From positions 310,001-374,000 of the forward strand of contig NZ_SORF01000001.1 of the NCBI RefSeq assembly GCF_004366795.1: DNA of 64,000 bases. The letters run 5' to 3'. The notes beneath the pieces were generated by a model. That model saw only the letters and a list, made by a program, of their open reading frames with translations. It was not told where the DNA came from and did no database searches. Origin of the DNA: Alicyclobacillus sacchari. Its GTDB lineage: Bacteria; Bacillota; Bacilli; Alicyclobacillales; Alicyclobacillaceae. Positions 9,160 through 16,959 of this stretch are shown here, in pieces (within the stretch, counting starts at the first letter, position 1; every line of letters starts with the position of its first letter). Position numbers and translations under genes: made by a program.

Positions 9160-9265
9160 CGCATTCAAAAAGTCGTACTATCAGTCCTCAAACGATGATT
9201 CGCGGAGACCACCACGTAATCCAGCAACACATGACTTGATTCACATAATTGAGGAAATAGGTACT

Positions 9266-9319
9266 AAAAAAAAAAAAGACCCTCAGCATTAAGCTGATGG
9301 GCCTTCCTGCATACGCAGG
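9266..9319 (-). terminator. terminator of cysK, with a second hairpin ahead of it
   Basis: On the minus strand a hairpin built on CATCAGC/GCTGAGGG-type arms is followed by a run of twelve T (9266-9277). Just before it lies a second short hairpin (CCTGC/GCAGG, 9306-9319). The interval 9320-9478 also holds an exact inverted repeat, GTGTAGA (9339-9345) and TCTACAC (9354-9360), but no gene. Confidence 0.75.
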
Positions 9320-9478
9320 ACACTCGGGTTTAGGTACAGTGTAGAACAGTTCGTCTACACCACACTATGAAGTATACTGAGGTTCCAAGCCTTGCACATG
9401 AGTCCTGAGACCTATCTTTTGCAAAAAACACATTTCCTTTGTGTCATGGTGTCGATCCCGACAGCCAAAAAAGACGAC

Positions 9479-10402
9479 TTACATTTGATACAGATCGGAC
9501 GAAAGATAGCGCTCGCCAGTGTCCGGCGCCAAACACAGGACTCGTGCATCCTTGGGCAGTTTACTGGCCACCTGCAAGCCGTGGAAAACGGAAGCTGCCC
9601 CCGATGCACCAAGTAAAATACCTTCCTCTGCAGCTAAGCGCCGCGCTGTATTTTGTGCGTCTTTGTCCTCGATGAGCAGAATCTCATCGAAAGCTTTGCG
9701 ATTCAAGATGCTCGGCACAAAGCCTGGGCCTGTCCCTGGGATTTTATGAGGTCCAGGTTGCCCACCCGACAAGACCGGCGATCCTTTCGGCTCGACGACA
9801 TAGATTTTGAGTCCAGGAATCCTTTTCTTCAGTTCTTCACCCGTACCAGTGACAGTGCCACCCGTGCCAGCAGTGAGAACAAAAGCATCGAGCTTACCCT
9901 CAAAGTCCTCATAAATTTCAACCGCCGTCGTGCCACGATGGGCGTCTGGGTTCGCCGGATTATCGAACTGTTGCGCGATAAAGCTGTGCGGAATGCTTGC
10001 CGCCAACTCTTCGGCCTCCTTAATCGCCCCTGTCATCCGCTGGGCCTCTGGTGTGAGATGAACTTCTGCTCCGTAGGCTTTGAGCAGCTTGACGCGTTCT
10101 TCGGTCGCGTTTTCCGGCATCGTGATGATACAACGATACCCCCGGGCGGCACACACCATCGCCAAACCAATACCAGTGTTTCCCGATGTCGCTTCGATCA
10201 CGGTGCTCTTTCCTGGAATCAGCTTGCCTTCCTTCTCAGCTTGCAAAATCATGTTCAGGGCTGGCCTGTCCTTCACGCTGCCAGCCGGATTTTTCCCTTC
10301 CAATTTCACATAGACTTGTGCACCATTCGGGTCTGGAAGTCGGTTAAGACGAACTGTGGGCGTATGGCCGACGAGCTCGAGAATCGAATTGTACAATGGC
10401 AT
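9479..10402 (-). CDS. cysK: cysteine synthase (O-acetylserine thiol-lyase)
   Basis: The start at 10402 ('MPLYNSILELVG') has AAGGAG just upstream; the longer frame to 10456 has none. The 307 residues carry the pyridoxal-phosphate Lys (K44 in 'NPAGSVKDRPA'), the phosphate loop 'TSGNTG' (73-78) and the 'GTGGTVTGTGE' loop. It makes cysteine from O-acetylserine and sulfide in the cytosol. The window also holds cysE, cysH and sulfite reductase, which complete most of the route. TATACT near 10486 could be its -10 element. Confidence 0.95.
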   Translation of the reverse strand: MPLYNSILELVGHTPTVRLNRLPDPNGAQVYVKLEGKNPAGSVKDRPALNMILQAEKEGKLIPGKSTVIEATSGNTGIGLAMVCAARGYRCIITMPENATEERVKLLKAYGAEVHLTPEAQRMTGAIKEAEELAASIPHSFIAQQFDNPANPDAHRGTTAVEIYEDFEGKLDAFVLTAGTGGTVTGTGEELKKRIPGLKIYVVEPKGSPVLSGGQPGPHKIPGTGPGFVPSILNRKAFDEILLIEDKDAQNTARRLAAEEGILLGASGAASVFHGLQVASKLPKDARVLCLAPDTGERYLSSDLYQM

Positions 10403-10542
10403 GGCATTTGCTCCTTGTTCGAATTGAGCTAAGGTGCTTGATCGACAGCAGAACACCTAGCACTACAAAATAGATTCAACTCTTATAGTATAACTCGGAA
10501 AAAGTGAAATTTCAGTTGCTGTTTTGAGAATCACCAGCTGAC

Positions 10543-10989
10543 TCAGCCGACGTTCAACACCTCGTTTAACAAGTCGACGGCACTTTGCTCGTCCTGGCAC
10601 ACAAGCAACATGGTATCGTCGCCGCAAATAGTACCTAAAAGGCCAGGCGGGTTCAGCGCGTCCATCAAGGCCCCGATTGCATGCGCGTTTCCCGGTGCCA
10701 CCTTGATGATAATCAGATTGTTGGCACGTGCCTGGGAGATAAATACATCAGCCAGACGCCTGCGCAAAGCGTCAAGCGAAACCGTATTCGTTGCCGTCGG
10801 TATGGCGTATTTGTATTTTCCGTTCGATCCGACAATTTTAATCAACTGTAGTTCCTTAATATCGCGAGAGATAGTCGCCTGAGTCACCTGAAAACCAGCT
10901 GCCTCGAGTGCATGAACCAGTTCTTCCTGCGTTTCGATTTCCTGTTGGCTCACCAGTTCTCGTATACGCAACAACCGCTGTTCTTTCAC
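10543..10989 (-). CDS. argR: arginine repressor ArgR
   Basis: A GTG at 10989 preceded by GGAGG gives 148 residues, the family's normal size. The N-terminal winged helix (about 1-70) has 'TQATISRDIKELQLIKI', the ArgR DNA-recognition helix. The C-terminal hexamerisation domain has 'GLLGTICGDDTMLLVC', where the Asp pair binds arginine. It represses arginine synthesis and activates breakdown in Bacilli. It is divergent from dinB; the starts are 107 bases apart. Confidence 0.95.
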   Translation of the reverse strand: MKEQRLLRIRELVSQQEIETQEELVHALEAAGFQVTQATISRDIKELQLIKIVGSNGKYKYAIPTATNTVSLDALRRRLADVFISQARANNLIIIKVAPGNAHAIGALMDALNPPGLLGTICGDDTMLLVCQDEQSAVDLLNEVLNVG

Positions 10990-11095
10990 GTGTATTGCCT
11001 CCTGCCGTTTGAGTACACCAGGGCAACCATTGGCCTCCCACTGCATTCCCTTTTTGGACGCAGTTCGCTACACTAAGTGTGAGAGGTGGGTCAAG

Positions 11096-12394
11096 ATGGA
11101 CCGGGAGCGACAAATTCTCCACATCGACATGAACGCGTTTTACGCTTCGTGCCATGTTGCCCAGTCACCACACCGCTACGCTGGCAAACCGATTGCCGTG
11201 GCCGGCAATCCAGAAACGCGCCATGGCATCGTCGTCACAGCAAGCTACGAGGCGCGAGCGCGCGGCGTACGGACGACGATGACGGTCGCCGAAGCCTTGC
11301 GGGCATGCCCCGAGCTGCTCGTCATTCGCCCAGACTTCCCACTCTACAGATCATTCGCACGCCAAGTATTTGACACGGTACGCCGTTTTACGCCTGCTGT
11401 CGAGATCGTCAGCATCGACGAATGCTATGCGGACGTGACCGGCAGTTCGCAGTTTGGCGACGACATCGAGATTGCCCGTAGGATTCAATGTATGCTTCGC
11501 GCTGAATTGCAGCTTCCCTGCTCCATCGGCGTTGCGACCAACAAGTTTTTTGCGAAAATGGGCAGTGATCTGCGCAAACCCATGGCAATTACGCGCATTG
11601 ACAAGACAAATTATCAAACTCTGCTTTGGCCGCTACCCGTCTCGGAGATGCACGGTGTAGGACATCGCACCGCGTTGGCCCTGCACAAAGCCGGCATTCG
11701 TACGATTGGCGATCTCGCCGTTGCTCCTATTGAACTTCTTAAGCGGCTCTGCGGCAGTCGCGGCGCCGTGCTTCGCCAGTATGCAAATGGCTTGGATGAA
11801 CGCCCTGTCGTCAGCGGCCGTCCAGATCCCAAAAGTGTAAGCCATTCTGTCACATTGCCCCTCGATACCACAGATCGGGATTTGATCCGACGCACACTCC
11901 TGCAATTAGCGGATCAAGTGGGCAGACGGTTGCGCAAGCACGGCAAGGCTGGCCGTGTCGTTACGCTAATCGTCCGCGACAAGTCCATGCAGACCATCTC
12001 GCGGCAAGCCAAGCGAGCGCTGGCCTCGAATTTGACAGATGACATCTACCGCGACGCCACAGCCTTACTCAATGCGAATTGGCCCGTACAAAAGCCTATC
12101 CGCCTGCTCGGCATCAGCGTCAGCGACTTGATCGACGCAGCGGAGATCGACACCACATGGCAACTTGGGTTGTTCGATAATCCGCGCAGTCAGGCCGCCT
12201 TTGAGAAGCGGTTGCGCCTTCAAAGGTTGACAGAGGTCACCGATACTTTACGCAATCGATTTGGTGAGAATGTCGTCGTCCGCGGCCGGATGATTGAACG
12301 CGACGGCCGGGCCACTCATGATAAGCGGGCTCACGGCACGTCGCTGCAGACAGACAACCTACATGAAGAGGAGTCTAACAAATGGAAGTCATGA
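11096..12394 (+). CDS. dinB: DNA polymerase IV (Y family)
   Basis: The ATG at 11096 follows GAGAGGTGGG. The 432 residues show the catalytic carboxylates of Y-family polymerases: D11 in 'HIDMNAFYASC', and D108/E109 in 'VSIDECYADV'. The thumb ('GVATNKFFAKMGSDLRKP'), the helix-hairpin-helix near 'MHGVGHRTALALHKAGI' and a little-finger domain follow. The end 'LGLFD' may be a clamp-binding motif. The enzyme does error-prone synthesis past DNA lesions. A 32-codon gene overlaps its 3' end. Confidence 0.93.
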   Translation: MDRERQILHIDMNAFYASCHVAQSPHRYAGKPIAVAGNPETRHGIVVTASYEARARGVRTTMTVAEALRACPELLVIRPDFPLYRSFARQVFDTVRRFTPAVEIVSIDECYADVTGSSQFGDDIEIARRIQCMLRAELQLPCSIGVATNKFFAKMGSDLRKPMAITRIDKTNYQTLLWPLPVSEMHGVGHRTALALHKAGIRTIGDLAVAPIELLKRLCGSRGAVLRQYANGLDERPVVSGRPDPKSVSHSVTLPLDTTDRDLIRRTLLQLADQVGRRLRKHGKAGRVVTLIVRDKSMQTISRQAKRALASNLTDDIYRDATALLNANWPVQKPIRLLGISVSDLIDAAEIDTTWQLGLFDNPRSQAAFEKRLRLQRLTEVTDTLRNRFGENVVVRGRMIERDGRATHDKRAHGTSLQTDNLHEEESNKWKS

Positions 12395-12480
12395 ATGGAA
12401 ATCTGGACCCGATTGTTGCAATCTTGACCTGTTTCGCTTTGGCCATTGGCCTGGTCGCTTGGACAAGCAAACGCGAATAG
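12382..12480 (+). CDS. 32-residue single-helix membrane peptide after dinB
   Basis: The ATG at 12382 lies inside the last codons of dinB in another frame and has GAAGAGGAG (12365-12373) at good distance. The peptide is a short Asn/Asp-containing head, one hydrophobic helix ('PIVAILTCFALAIGLVAW') and a basic end ('TSKRE'). Its function is unknown. The overlap implies translational coupling to dinB. Confidence 0.5.
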   Translation: MEVMNGNLDPIVAILTCFALAIGLVAWTSKRE

Positions 12481-12517
12481 GCGCAGACCCTAGCGATGAA
12501 AGGAACCCAGAGCGACC

Positions 12518-12811
12518 TCACCCACGCGCACGTACGCGCGCTTGGGAAACCGGCGCTTCTGCTTCCGCTCGGTACTCCTGCTCTTCAAGAAGCCGTTTAC
12601 GCTCCTTATCGGCTCCGAAAACGAAATACAGATTGGCGCAGATAGACAAGGCTAACACCAACATCCACGCTGCCGTAAATGTACCCGCAATGCCATGCGA
12701 CATCCGCGGCAGCCGTGGGATACCGTAAGCGCCAAGCGCTATTGCGGCGCACGTGTACATGATGGACTGGCGCCGAATTTGGCGTGGAACCCCAACCTTC
12801 CTTCGCACCAC
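12518..12811 (-). CDS. small membrane protein of unknown function
   Basis: I prefer the GTG at 12811, six bases after AAGGAG; a TTG at 12817 touches the ribosome binding site. The product of about 97 residues has a basic N-terminus, two hydrophobic helices ('IMYTCAAIALGAYGI' and 'FTAAWMLVLALSICANLYFVF'), and a charged tail rich in Glu and Arg ('KERKRLLEEQEYRAEAEA'). It converges with dinB and its small downstream gene. Confidence 0.55.
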   Translation of the reverse strand: MVRRKVGVPRQIRRQSIMYTCAAIALGAYGIPRLPRMSHGIAGTFTAAWMLVLALSICANLYFVFGADKERKRLLEEQEYRAEAEAPVSQARVRARG

Positions 12812-12926
12812 AACCAACTCCTTTTTTCCACCTTGTCCACGTATATGTATGCTTTCGAAGAAGTATGACCCGTCGCCGCATGGGGAACATTGAGTCCGAA
12901 ATCACTTATGTGGAGGAGGAGAACGC

Positions 12927-13178
12927 ATGAGCGTACTCGACAGCTTCGACAAGTGGCGGGAGTTTTTGGGGGAACACGTCGACAAGGCCCAAGCGATGGG
13001 ATTCAGTGACGAACAGATCTCGAACGTGGCGAAAAAGATGGGTGAATTCTTGGCGGATAAAGTCGATCCGAAAAACGACGAGCAACGTTTGCTCAAAGAA
13101 ATGTGGGACAGCGCAAACGAGCAAGAACGCAACGCGATTGCCAGCGTCATGGTCAAAATGGCCGACAAGGCTCACTAA
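12927..13178 (+). CDS. DUF3243 family protein (YmfJ-like)
   Basis: This 83-residue, highly charged helical protein ('SFDKWREFLGEHVDKAQAMGFSDEQI' region, then 'IGNYLA'-like 'MGEFLADKVDPKNDEQRLLKEMW') matches the DUF3243 pattern found across Bacilli. GGAGGAGGAG precedes the ATG. No function is established. It has its own terminator. Confidence 0.8.
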   Translation: MSVLDSFDKWREFLGEHVDKAQAMGFSDEQISNVAKKMGEFLADKVDPKNDEQRLLKEMWDSANEQERNAIASVMVKMADKAH

Positions 13179-13187
13179 GAAGCAGCG

Positions 13188-13214
13188 GCGGGCCGCAAGC
13201 GCGGCCCGCTTTTT
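13188..13214 (+). terminator. rho-independent terminator
   Basis: GCGGGCCGC (13188-13196) pairs with GCGGCCCGC (13201-13209), followed by TTTTT. It ends the DUF3243 gene. Confidence 0.88.
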
Positions 13215-13232
13215 CAGTATCACTTCGCACGG

Positions 13233-13916
13233 TTACAGCACGTACGTTTCCCCAATGTTCAACTCGACGCCCTGAATGCCGCGCGCCTTGAGGTCTTTCA
13301 CAAACTGCGCCCCATCTTGGGCAATAAGCGGGAACGTATTATAGTGCATCGGTATCACCGTTTTTGCGTGCAACCACTCGCTTGCAATCAAGGCATCCTC
13401 AGGTCCCATGGTAAAGTTGTCGCCAATCGGGAGCAGGGCGAGATCGATCTGGTTCAATTCGCCGAGAATCTTCATATCGCCAAACAAGCCCGTATCGCCA
13501 GCGTGATAAATCGTCTTTCCTTCGATGGTCAACAAATAGCCGACGGGCGGCCCGACATAGACAAGGCCTTGGTCCGTCTCAACACCAGAGCCATGGAATG
13601 CCAAGGTGACTTTGACGCGGCCAAACGGGAAATCCGCCTTCCCTCCGATGCCGAGCGGATGAATCTGCAACCCTTTGCGAGCATAGTAAACCGCCAGTTC
13701 ATTTGCTGCGATGATCGTCGCATCGTTGTTGCGGGCAATGGCTTCTGCATCAAGGACGTGATCGGCATGGCCATGCGTCAACACAACGTACGAGACCTTG
13801 ACGTCTTCGGGCTTGATAACGGCCTTTTCGTTGCCGCTGAGAAACGGATCAATAATCAGTCGATGTTCCCCGCTCTCGACGATAAAACAGGATTGTCCAT
13901 GATATGTAATCTTCAT
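13233..13916 (-). CDS. UPF0173 metal-dependent hydrolase (metallo-beta-lactamase fold)
   Basis: This 227-residue protein has the metal-binding motif 'LTHGHADH' (H48, H50, D52, H53), 'HAGDTGLFGDMKIL' and a late 'IPMHYNTFPLI', as in the YtkL/UPF0173 family. The family is a stand-alone metallo-beta-lactamase hydrolase of unknown substrate. Its ATG overlaps the stop of the YlbF-family gene by four bases, so the two are translationally coupled. Confidence 0.88.
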   Translation of the reverse strand: MKITYHGQSCFIVESGEHRLIIDPFLSGNEKAVIKPEDVKVSYVVLTHGHADHVLDAEAIARNNDATIIAANELAVYYARKGLQIHPLGIGGKADFPFGRVKVTLAFHGSGVETDQGLVYVGPPVGYLLTIEGKTIYHAGDTGLFGDMKILGELNQIDLALLPIGDNFTMGPEDALIASEWLHAKTVIPMHYNTFPLIAQDGAQFVKDLKARGIQGVELNIGETYVL

Positions 13917-14290
13917 TCGTTGCGCCCCATTTCTTCAAACATCTCTGCCGCAGAAACAACTTGCACGTCAGCCAATGTCTTGGCCAGAATGGCGTGAACA
14001 TCCATCAGTAGCGTCTGCAGTTCTCGATCCGCCTGCAAATACTTGTTGACGTTCACGTTCAACTGTACGACTTCCGCAAGCTTTTGCATCGTGGATACTT
14101 CTTCTTCCGTCAACCGATCCCCACGGAGTTGTTTGGCTTCCATCCTCATTCGCCGTCGAAGGTAATCGATCAACATGTCTTTCGCCGACGGATCCTGATC
14201 TAAGGCGCGTACGGCCTCGCGTGCTCGCAAAAAGGGCTCCCACTCGCGAATCGCCTTAGCCAGCGCGTGCGCATGGTCATACGGATTCAC
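13913..14290 (-). CDS. YlbF/YmcA family protein
   Basis: I set the start at the GTG at 14290, behind GGGAGGGAG; the longer frame runs into the globin promoter. The 125 residues form charged helices ('NPYDHAHALAKAIREWEPFL' then 'DYLRRRMRMEAKQLRGDRL'), the DUF964 pattern. In Bacillus, YlbF, YmcA and YaaT form a complex that guides RNase Y and affects sporulation and competence. This copy sits instead with a UPF0173 hydrolase, so its exact role is open. Confidence 0.78.
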   Translation of the reverse strand: MNPYDHAHALAKAIREWEPFLRAREAVRALDQDPSAKDMLIDYLRRRMRMEAKQLRGDRLTEEEVSTMQKLAEVVQLNVNVNKYLQADRELQTLLMDVHAILAKTLADVQVVSAAEMFEEMGRNE

Positions 14291-14435
14291 CGAACTCCCT
14301 CCCCATAGCATTATAATTCTTGTTGGATGCATCGTCCAAATCCAATCCTGTTCACCAGTTGGGTGTGTGACGAGATCGTACAAGACTTGATATGCCTGTT
14401 TAGTTATACTGTCATCGTGGAAAGGACGTGGACAA

Positions 14436-14840
14436 ATGAGTGCCATGACCGTTTATGAAGCCATTGGCGGCGAGACCACCATGCGCAGACTCGTGGAGTC
14501 ATTCTACGACAAAGTAGCTGCCGACCCACTGCTGCGCCCATTGTTCCCGCCGACCTTCGATGAAGTGAAAGAACGCCAATTTTGGTTTATGACACAACTG
14601 TTCGGTGGCCCCCGCCTCTACACGGAACGCCGCGGACAACCCATGCTGCGCGCCCGCCACCTGCCGTTTCCGATCACGACGCGCCATGCACAGGCGTGGT
14701 TGCGTTGTATGACAGGCGCGATGATCGATGCGGAAATCCCCGCGCCCGCGCGCGAGGCCATGTTGCAGCGATTGACTGCGACAGCCTACCACATGGTCAA
14801 TACGGAACTGGAGGAGGAAACAACTCGACATGAAAGATGA
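14436..14840 (+). CDS. truncated haemoglobin, group II (TrHbO type)
   Basis: This 134-residue globin has a B10 Tyr (Y24 in 'ESFYDKV'), the proximal F8 His (H75 in 'RARHLPFPI') and the G8 Trp (W88 in 'HAQAWLRCM') that marks group II truncated globins such as YjbI. It binds oxygen or nitric oxide on haem and probably serves in oxidative or nitrosative defence. The last 11 bases overlap the following XRE gene, suggesting co-translation. Confidence 0.9.
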   Translation: MSAMTVYEAIGGETTMRRLVESFYDKVAADPLLRPLFPPTFDEVKERQFWFMTQLFGGPRLYTERRGQPMLRARHLPFPITTRHAQAWLRCMTGAMIDAEIPAPAREAMLQRLTATAYHMVNTELEEETTRHER

Positions 14841-15357
14841 AACACCCGTTGGCACACTGGGTGAACGGCTCGCCCAATTGCGCAAACAGCGTGGATTGAC
14901 CCAAGCCAGGCTGGCGGAACGAGCCAACATCTCGACGAGCGCTGTCGCGATGTACGAAACGAATCGGCGACAACCAGACGATGCCACGTTGCTTGCACTC
15001 GCAAAGGCCTTGGAAGTACCGATCACGACGCTAAAACCAGACACCGCAGAGCAACTGACCGCAGGACCGACAACCACCGTGACGCCGCGTGCTCCCGTGA
15101 TGGGGAGCGAACAGACCAGTTCGGTTAGCGTGCAAAGCCCGCAAAATCTGCAAAGTCTGCAAAGCGTCAAGGAGGCCTCCTCCGACGCACAGGGGGTCAC
15201 GCAACTTGCCTTGACCCTTGAAGAGGCAAGGCTCATCCTTTTTGTGCGCATGCACCCGGACGCGATGCCTTTTTTGCAGCAACTTGTAACGGCTGATGCT
15301 GAAAAACGCAAACAGTTGGAAAAAACATGGCGGCTGATTCAAGCCTTTCAAGCTTGA
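14830..15357 (+). CDS. XRE-family transcriptional regulator with C-terminal helical domain
   Basis: The 175 residues start with a helix-turn-helix (about 8-63, 'LAQLRKQRGLTQARLAERANISTSAVAMYE'). A Thr/Ser/Gln-rich linker with repeated 'QSPQNLQSLQS' follows (about 75-120), then a Leu/Glu-rich helical end. It overlaps the globin gene by 11 bases, so it may control it or answer to the same signal. The last codons form one arm of a long terminator hairpin. Confidence 0.8.
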   Translation: MKDETPVGTLGERLAQLRKQRGLTQARLAERANISTSAVAMYETNRRQPDDATLLALAKALEVPITTLKPDTAEQLTAGPTTTVTPRAPVMGSEQTSSVSVQSPQNLQSLQSVKEASSDAQGVTQLALTLEEARLILFVRMHPDAMPFLQQLVTADAEKRKQLEKTWRLIQAFQA

Positions 15358-15374
15358 ACCAGCCGCCATGTTTT
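15322..15374. terminator. bidirectional terminator overlapping the end of the XRE gene
   Basis: AAAACATGGCGGCTG (15322-15336) is perfectly complementary to CAGCCGCCATGTTTT (15360-15374), and a nested repeat TTCAAGC/GCTTGAA lies inside the loop. It serves the convergent XRE and queC genes. The 5' arm is coding sequence. Confidence 0.85.
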
Positions 15375-15401
15375 CGTTCGACGCGCTGCCTTGCGCACAT
15401 A

Positions 15402-16097
15402 TCAGCTTGCCGACACCCGATATGGAATTGGATCGCGTGCTCCGGCCTCCGCAAATCCCTTCAGCCGCAATCGACAGCTGTCACACTCGCCGCAAGCCTC
15501 CTCACCGCCTTGATAACAAGACGTCGTAAGTTCATACGGGACGTTCAAGTCCAGACCATTGCGAATGATTTCGGCTTTCGACCAATGGAGCAAAGGCGTC
15601 TCGATTTGCATCGAACGGCCTTCCACGCCTGCCTTGGTACCAATGCGCAACACGTGCTGGACACCTTCAATGAACTCCGGCCGACAATCCGGATATCCGC
15701 TGTAATCCAGCGCATTCACGCCAATGTAAATCGCTGTTGCCTCGATGACTTCCGCATATGAGGCCGCGATCGACAAAAACAAAAGATTGCGTCCAGGCAC
15801 GTACGTCACAGGAATATCCCGCGACAGGCCAGACACCGGCACCTCGATGGCGTCGTCGGTCAGAGCGCTGCCACCGATTTGCCTCAGGAAGTCGAGGGAG
15901 ACGATACGATGATCGCGAACTCCATAATGCGCCGCCACCTTTTTGGCACACTCAAGCTCTATCCGATGGCGCTGTCCGTAATCAAACGTGATGGGAAACA
16001 ACTCGTACCCGGCGTGCTGTGCGATCCCCATGCAGGTGGTGCTGTCCAGTCCACCGCTTAAAATGACAACTGCCTTGGCCACTTCCATACGCCTCAT
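15402..16097 (-). CDS. queC: 7-cyano-7-deazaguanine synthase
   Basis: The 231 residues have the ATP pyrophosphatase loop 'SGGLDST' (14-20), 'YVPGRNLLFLSIA' and four Cys near the end ('CGECDSC' plus an earlier Cys in 'TTSCYQGG') for zinc. It makes preQ0 for queuosine. No queD, queE or queF is adjacent. Neither the ATG at 16097 nor the one at 16088 has a good ribosome binding site, so the start may be three codons later. Confidence 0.93.
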   Translation of the reverse strand: MRRMEVAKAVVILSGGLDSTTCMGIAQHAGYELFPITFDYGQRHRIELECAKKVAAHYGVRDHRIVSLDFLRQIGGSALTDDAIEVPVSGLSRDIPVTYVPGRNLLFLSIAASYAEVIEATAIYIGVNALDYSGYPDCRPEFIEGVQHVLRIGTKAGVEGRSMQIETPLLHWSKAEIIRNGLDLNVPYELTTSCYQGGEEACGECDSCRLRLKGFAEAGARDPIPYRVSAS

Positions 16098-16136
16098 TTC
16101 TATATGCTTGTCCGCCTGTCCGTTCTATGTCGAGCG

Positions 16137-16457
16137 TTAACACGCCGATGGCGGTGCCTCCGCAAACATGAAGCCATTCTCTCCAAAGTCGACAAGTACG
16201 CCCTCAAGCAATTGCAAACACACCTCGTCGATCACGACGGTGACGCCATCGCCTAGCTCTGCCTGTGTCTGCTCTGCACTCCCGTTCGCTACAGGCACAA
16301 TGCGGTCCAGTCCGGTCATCACATCGTCGACCGTCAGTTGAAACCTTGGTCCCCCGCACTGATACGCGCGGGCAATGCGAATAAATTCTCCCGAACATAA
16401 TTCCTCGCGATGGAACCGCCCGATTTCAGAACACGCTGCACTCGTGAACGTCGGCAT
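16137..16457 (-). CDS. HesB/IscA-like protein with a degenerate cluster site
   Basis: The start at 16457 lies behind GGGAGG/GGAGG; the upstream frame to 16604 runs through the ileS promoter. The 106 residues have the A-type fold pattern ('TSAACSEIGRFHREEL', 'IRIARAYQCGGPRFQL', 'FGENGFMFAE'). Iron-sulfur carriers of this family use a Cys near position 35 and a C-terminal CxC. Here C34 is present, but the C-terminus ends in a single Cys (C106). It may bind a cluster differently or serve another role. Confidence 0.7.
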   Translation of the reverse strand: MPTFTSAACSEIGRFHREELCSGEFIRIARAYQCGGPRFQLTVDDVMTGLDRIVPVANGSAEQTQAELGDGVTVVIDEVCLQLLEGVLVDFGENGFMFAEAPPSAC

Positions 16458-16559
16458 GAGGTGCCTCCCCTCCCAGTTCATTGTAGCGCCTCTCACAATA
16501 CGCGTCACGATGCATATCCAACCATCGGAAAGCCGCCGCTGGACATTTGTGCAAACAAA

Positions 16560-16589
16560 TTTACAATAAGCGATGTCAGTCAGTATACT
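16560..16589 (+). promoter_or_regulatory. promoter of the T-box/ileS transcript
   Basis: TTTACA (16560-16565) and TATACT (16584-16589) are 18 bases apart. This predicts a transcript starting near 16597, directly before stem I of the T-box. Confidence 0.7.
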
Positions 16590-16596
16590 ATACGTC

Positions 16597-16930
16597 AATA
16601 ACAAAAACTGCTACCGCCCATGACGAGGCCGAGTAGCGGCCGCGAGCGTGCCCAAGCGAATCGGGAAGTGGTGTGAGCCCGTGCACGAATCCGCCGCGAA
16701 TATCCCCTCCAAGGCATCTGCTGAACACGCCTGGCGGACTATCGCCCGGCAAAGTAAGCAGAATCGGTTCCCTCCCGTTATCAAGGGCCGAATGGTGGTC
16801 CTCTGTCGCGCCATGCGCGTCGTACCGCGGCCACCTTCGACAGATGGAGCGATCGGCATATGGCAAGCCGAATCGCTAAGTTGGGTGGTACAGCGAGCAA
16901 ACACTCGTCCCTTCGCGGACGGGTGTTTTT
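16597..16930 (+). ncRNA. T-box leader, isoleucine-specific
   Basis: The leader has the distal stem I element GGTGTGAGCCC (16672-16682). The specifier-loop pattern 'GAATATCCCC' carries ATC (Ile) at 16702-16704. The conserved T-box GGGTGGTACAGCGAG lies at 16883-16897. The final terminator pairs ACACTCGTCC (16901-16910) with GGACGGGTGT (16917-16926), followed by T6. Uncharged tRNA-Ile should stabilise the antiterminator and turn on ileS. The specifier agrees with the gene downstream. Confidence 0.92.
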
Positions 16931-16959
16931 TGATGGACAAAGAAGGAGTGGAGTCAGAC

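Noticed and set aside
9339-9360. GTGTAGA/TCTACAC inverted repeat as a further copy of the XRE operator motif
   Set aside because: It shares only the TCTAC part with the motif at 28685 and lacks the ATTG core; kept only as an unassigned repeat.
9653-10432. 259-codon open frame on the plus strand opposite cysK
   Set aside because: No ribosome binding site or family features; cysK is unambiguous.
16458-16604. N-terminal extension of the HesB-like gene
   Set aside because: The extension crosses the ileS promoter on the other strand and has no ribosome binding site; the ATG at 16457 has a strong one.
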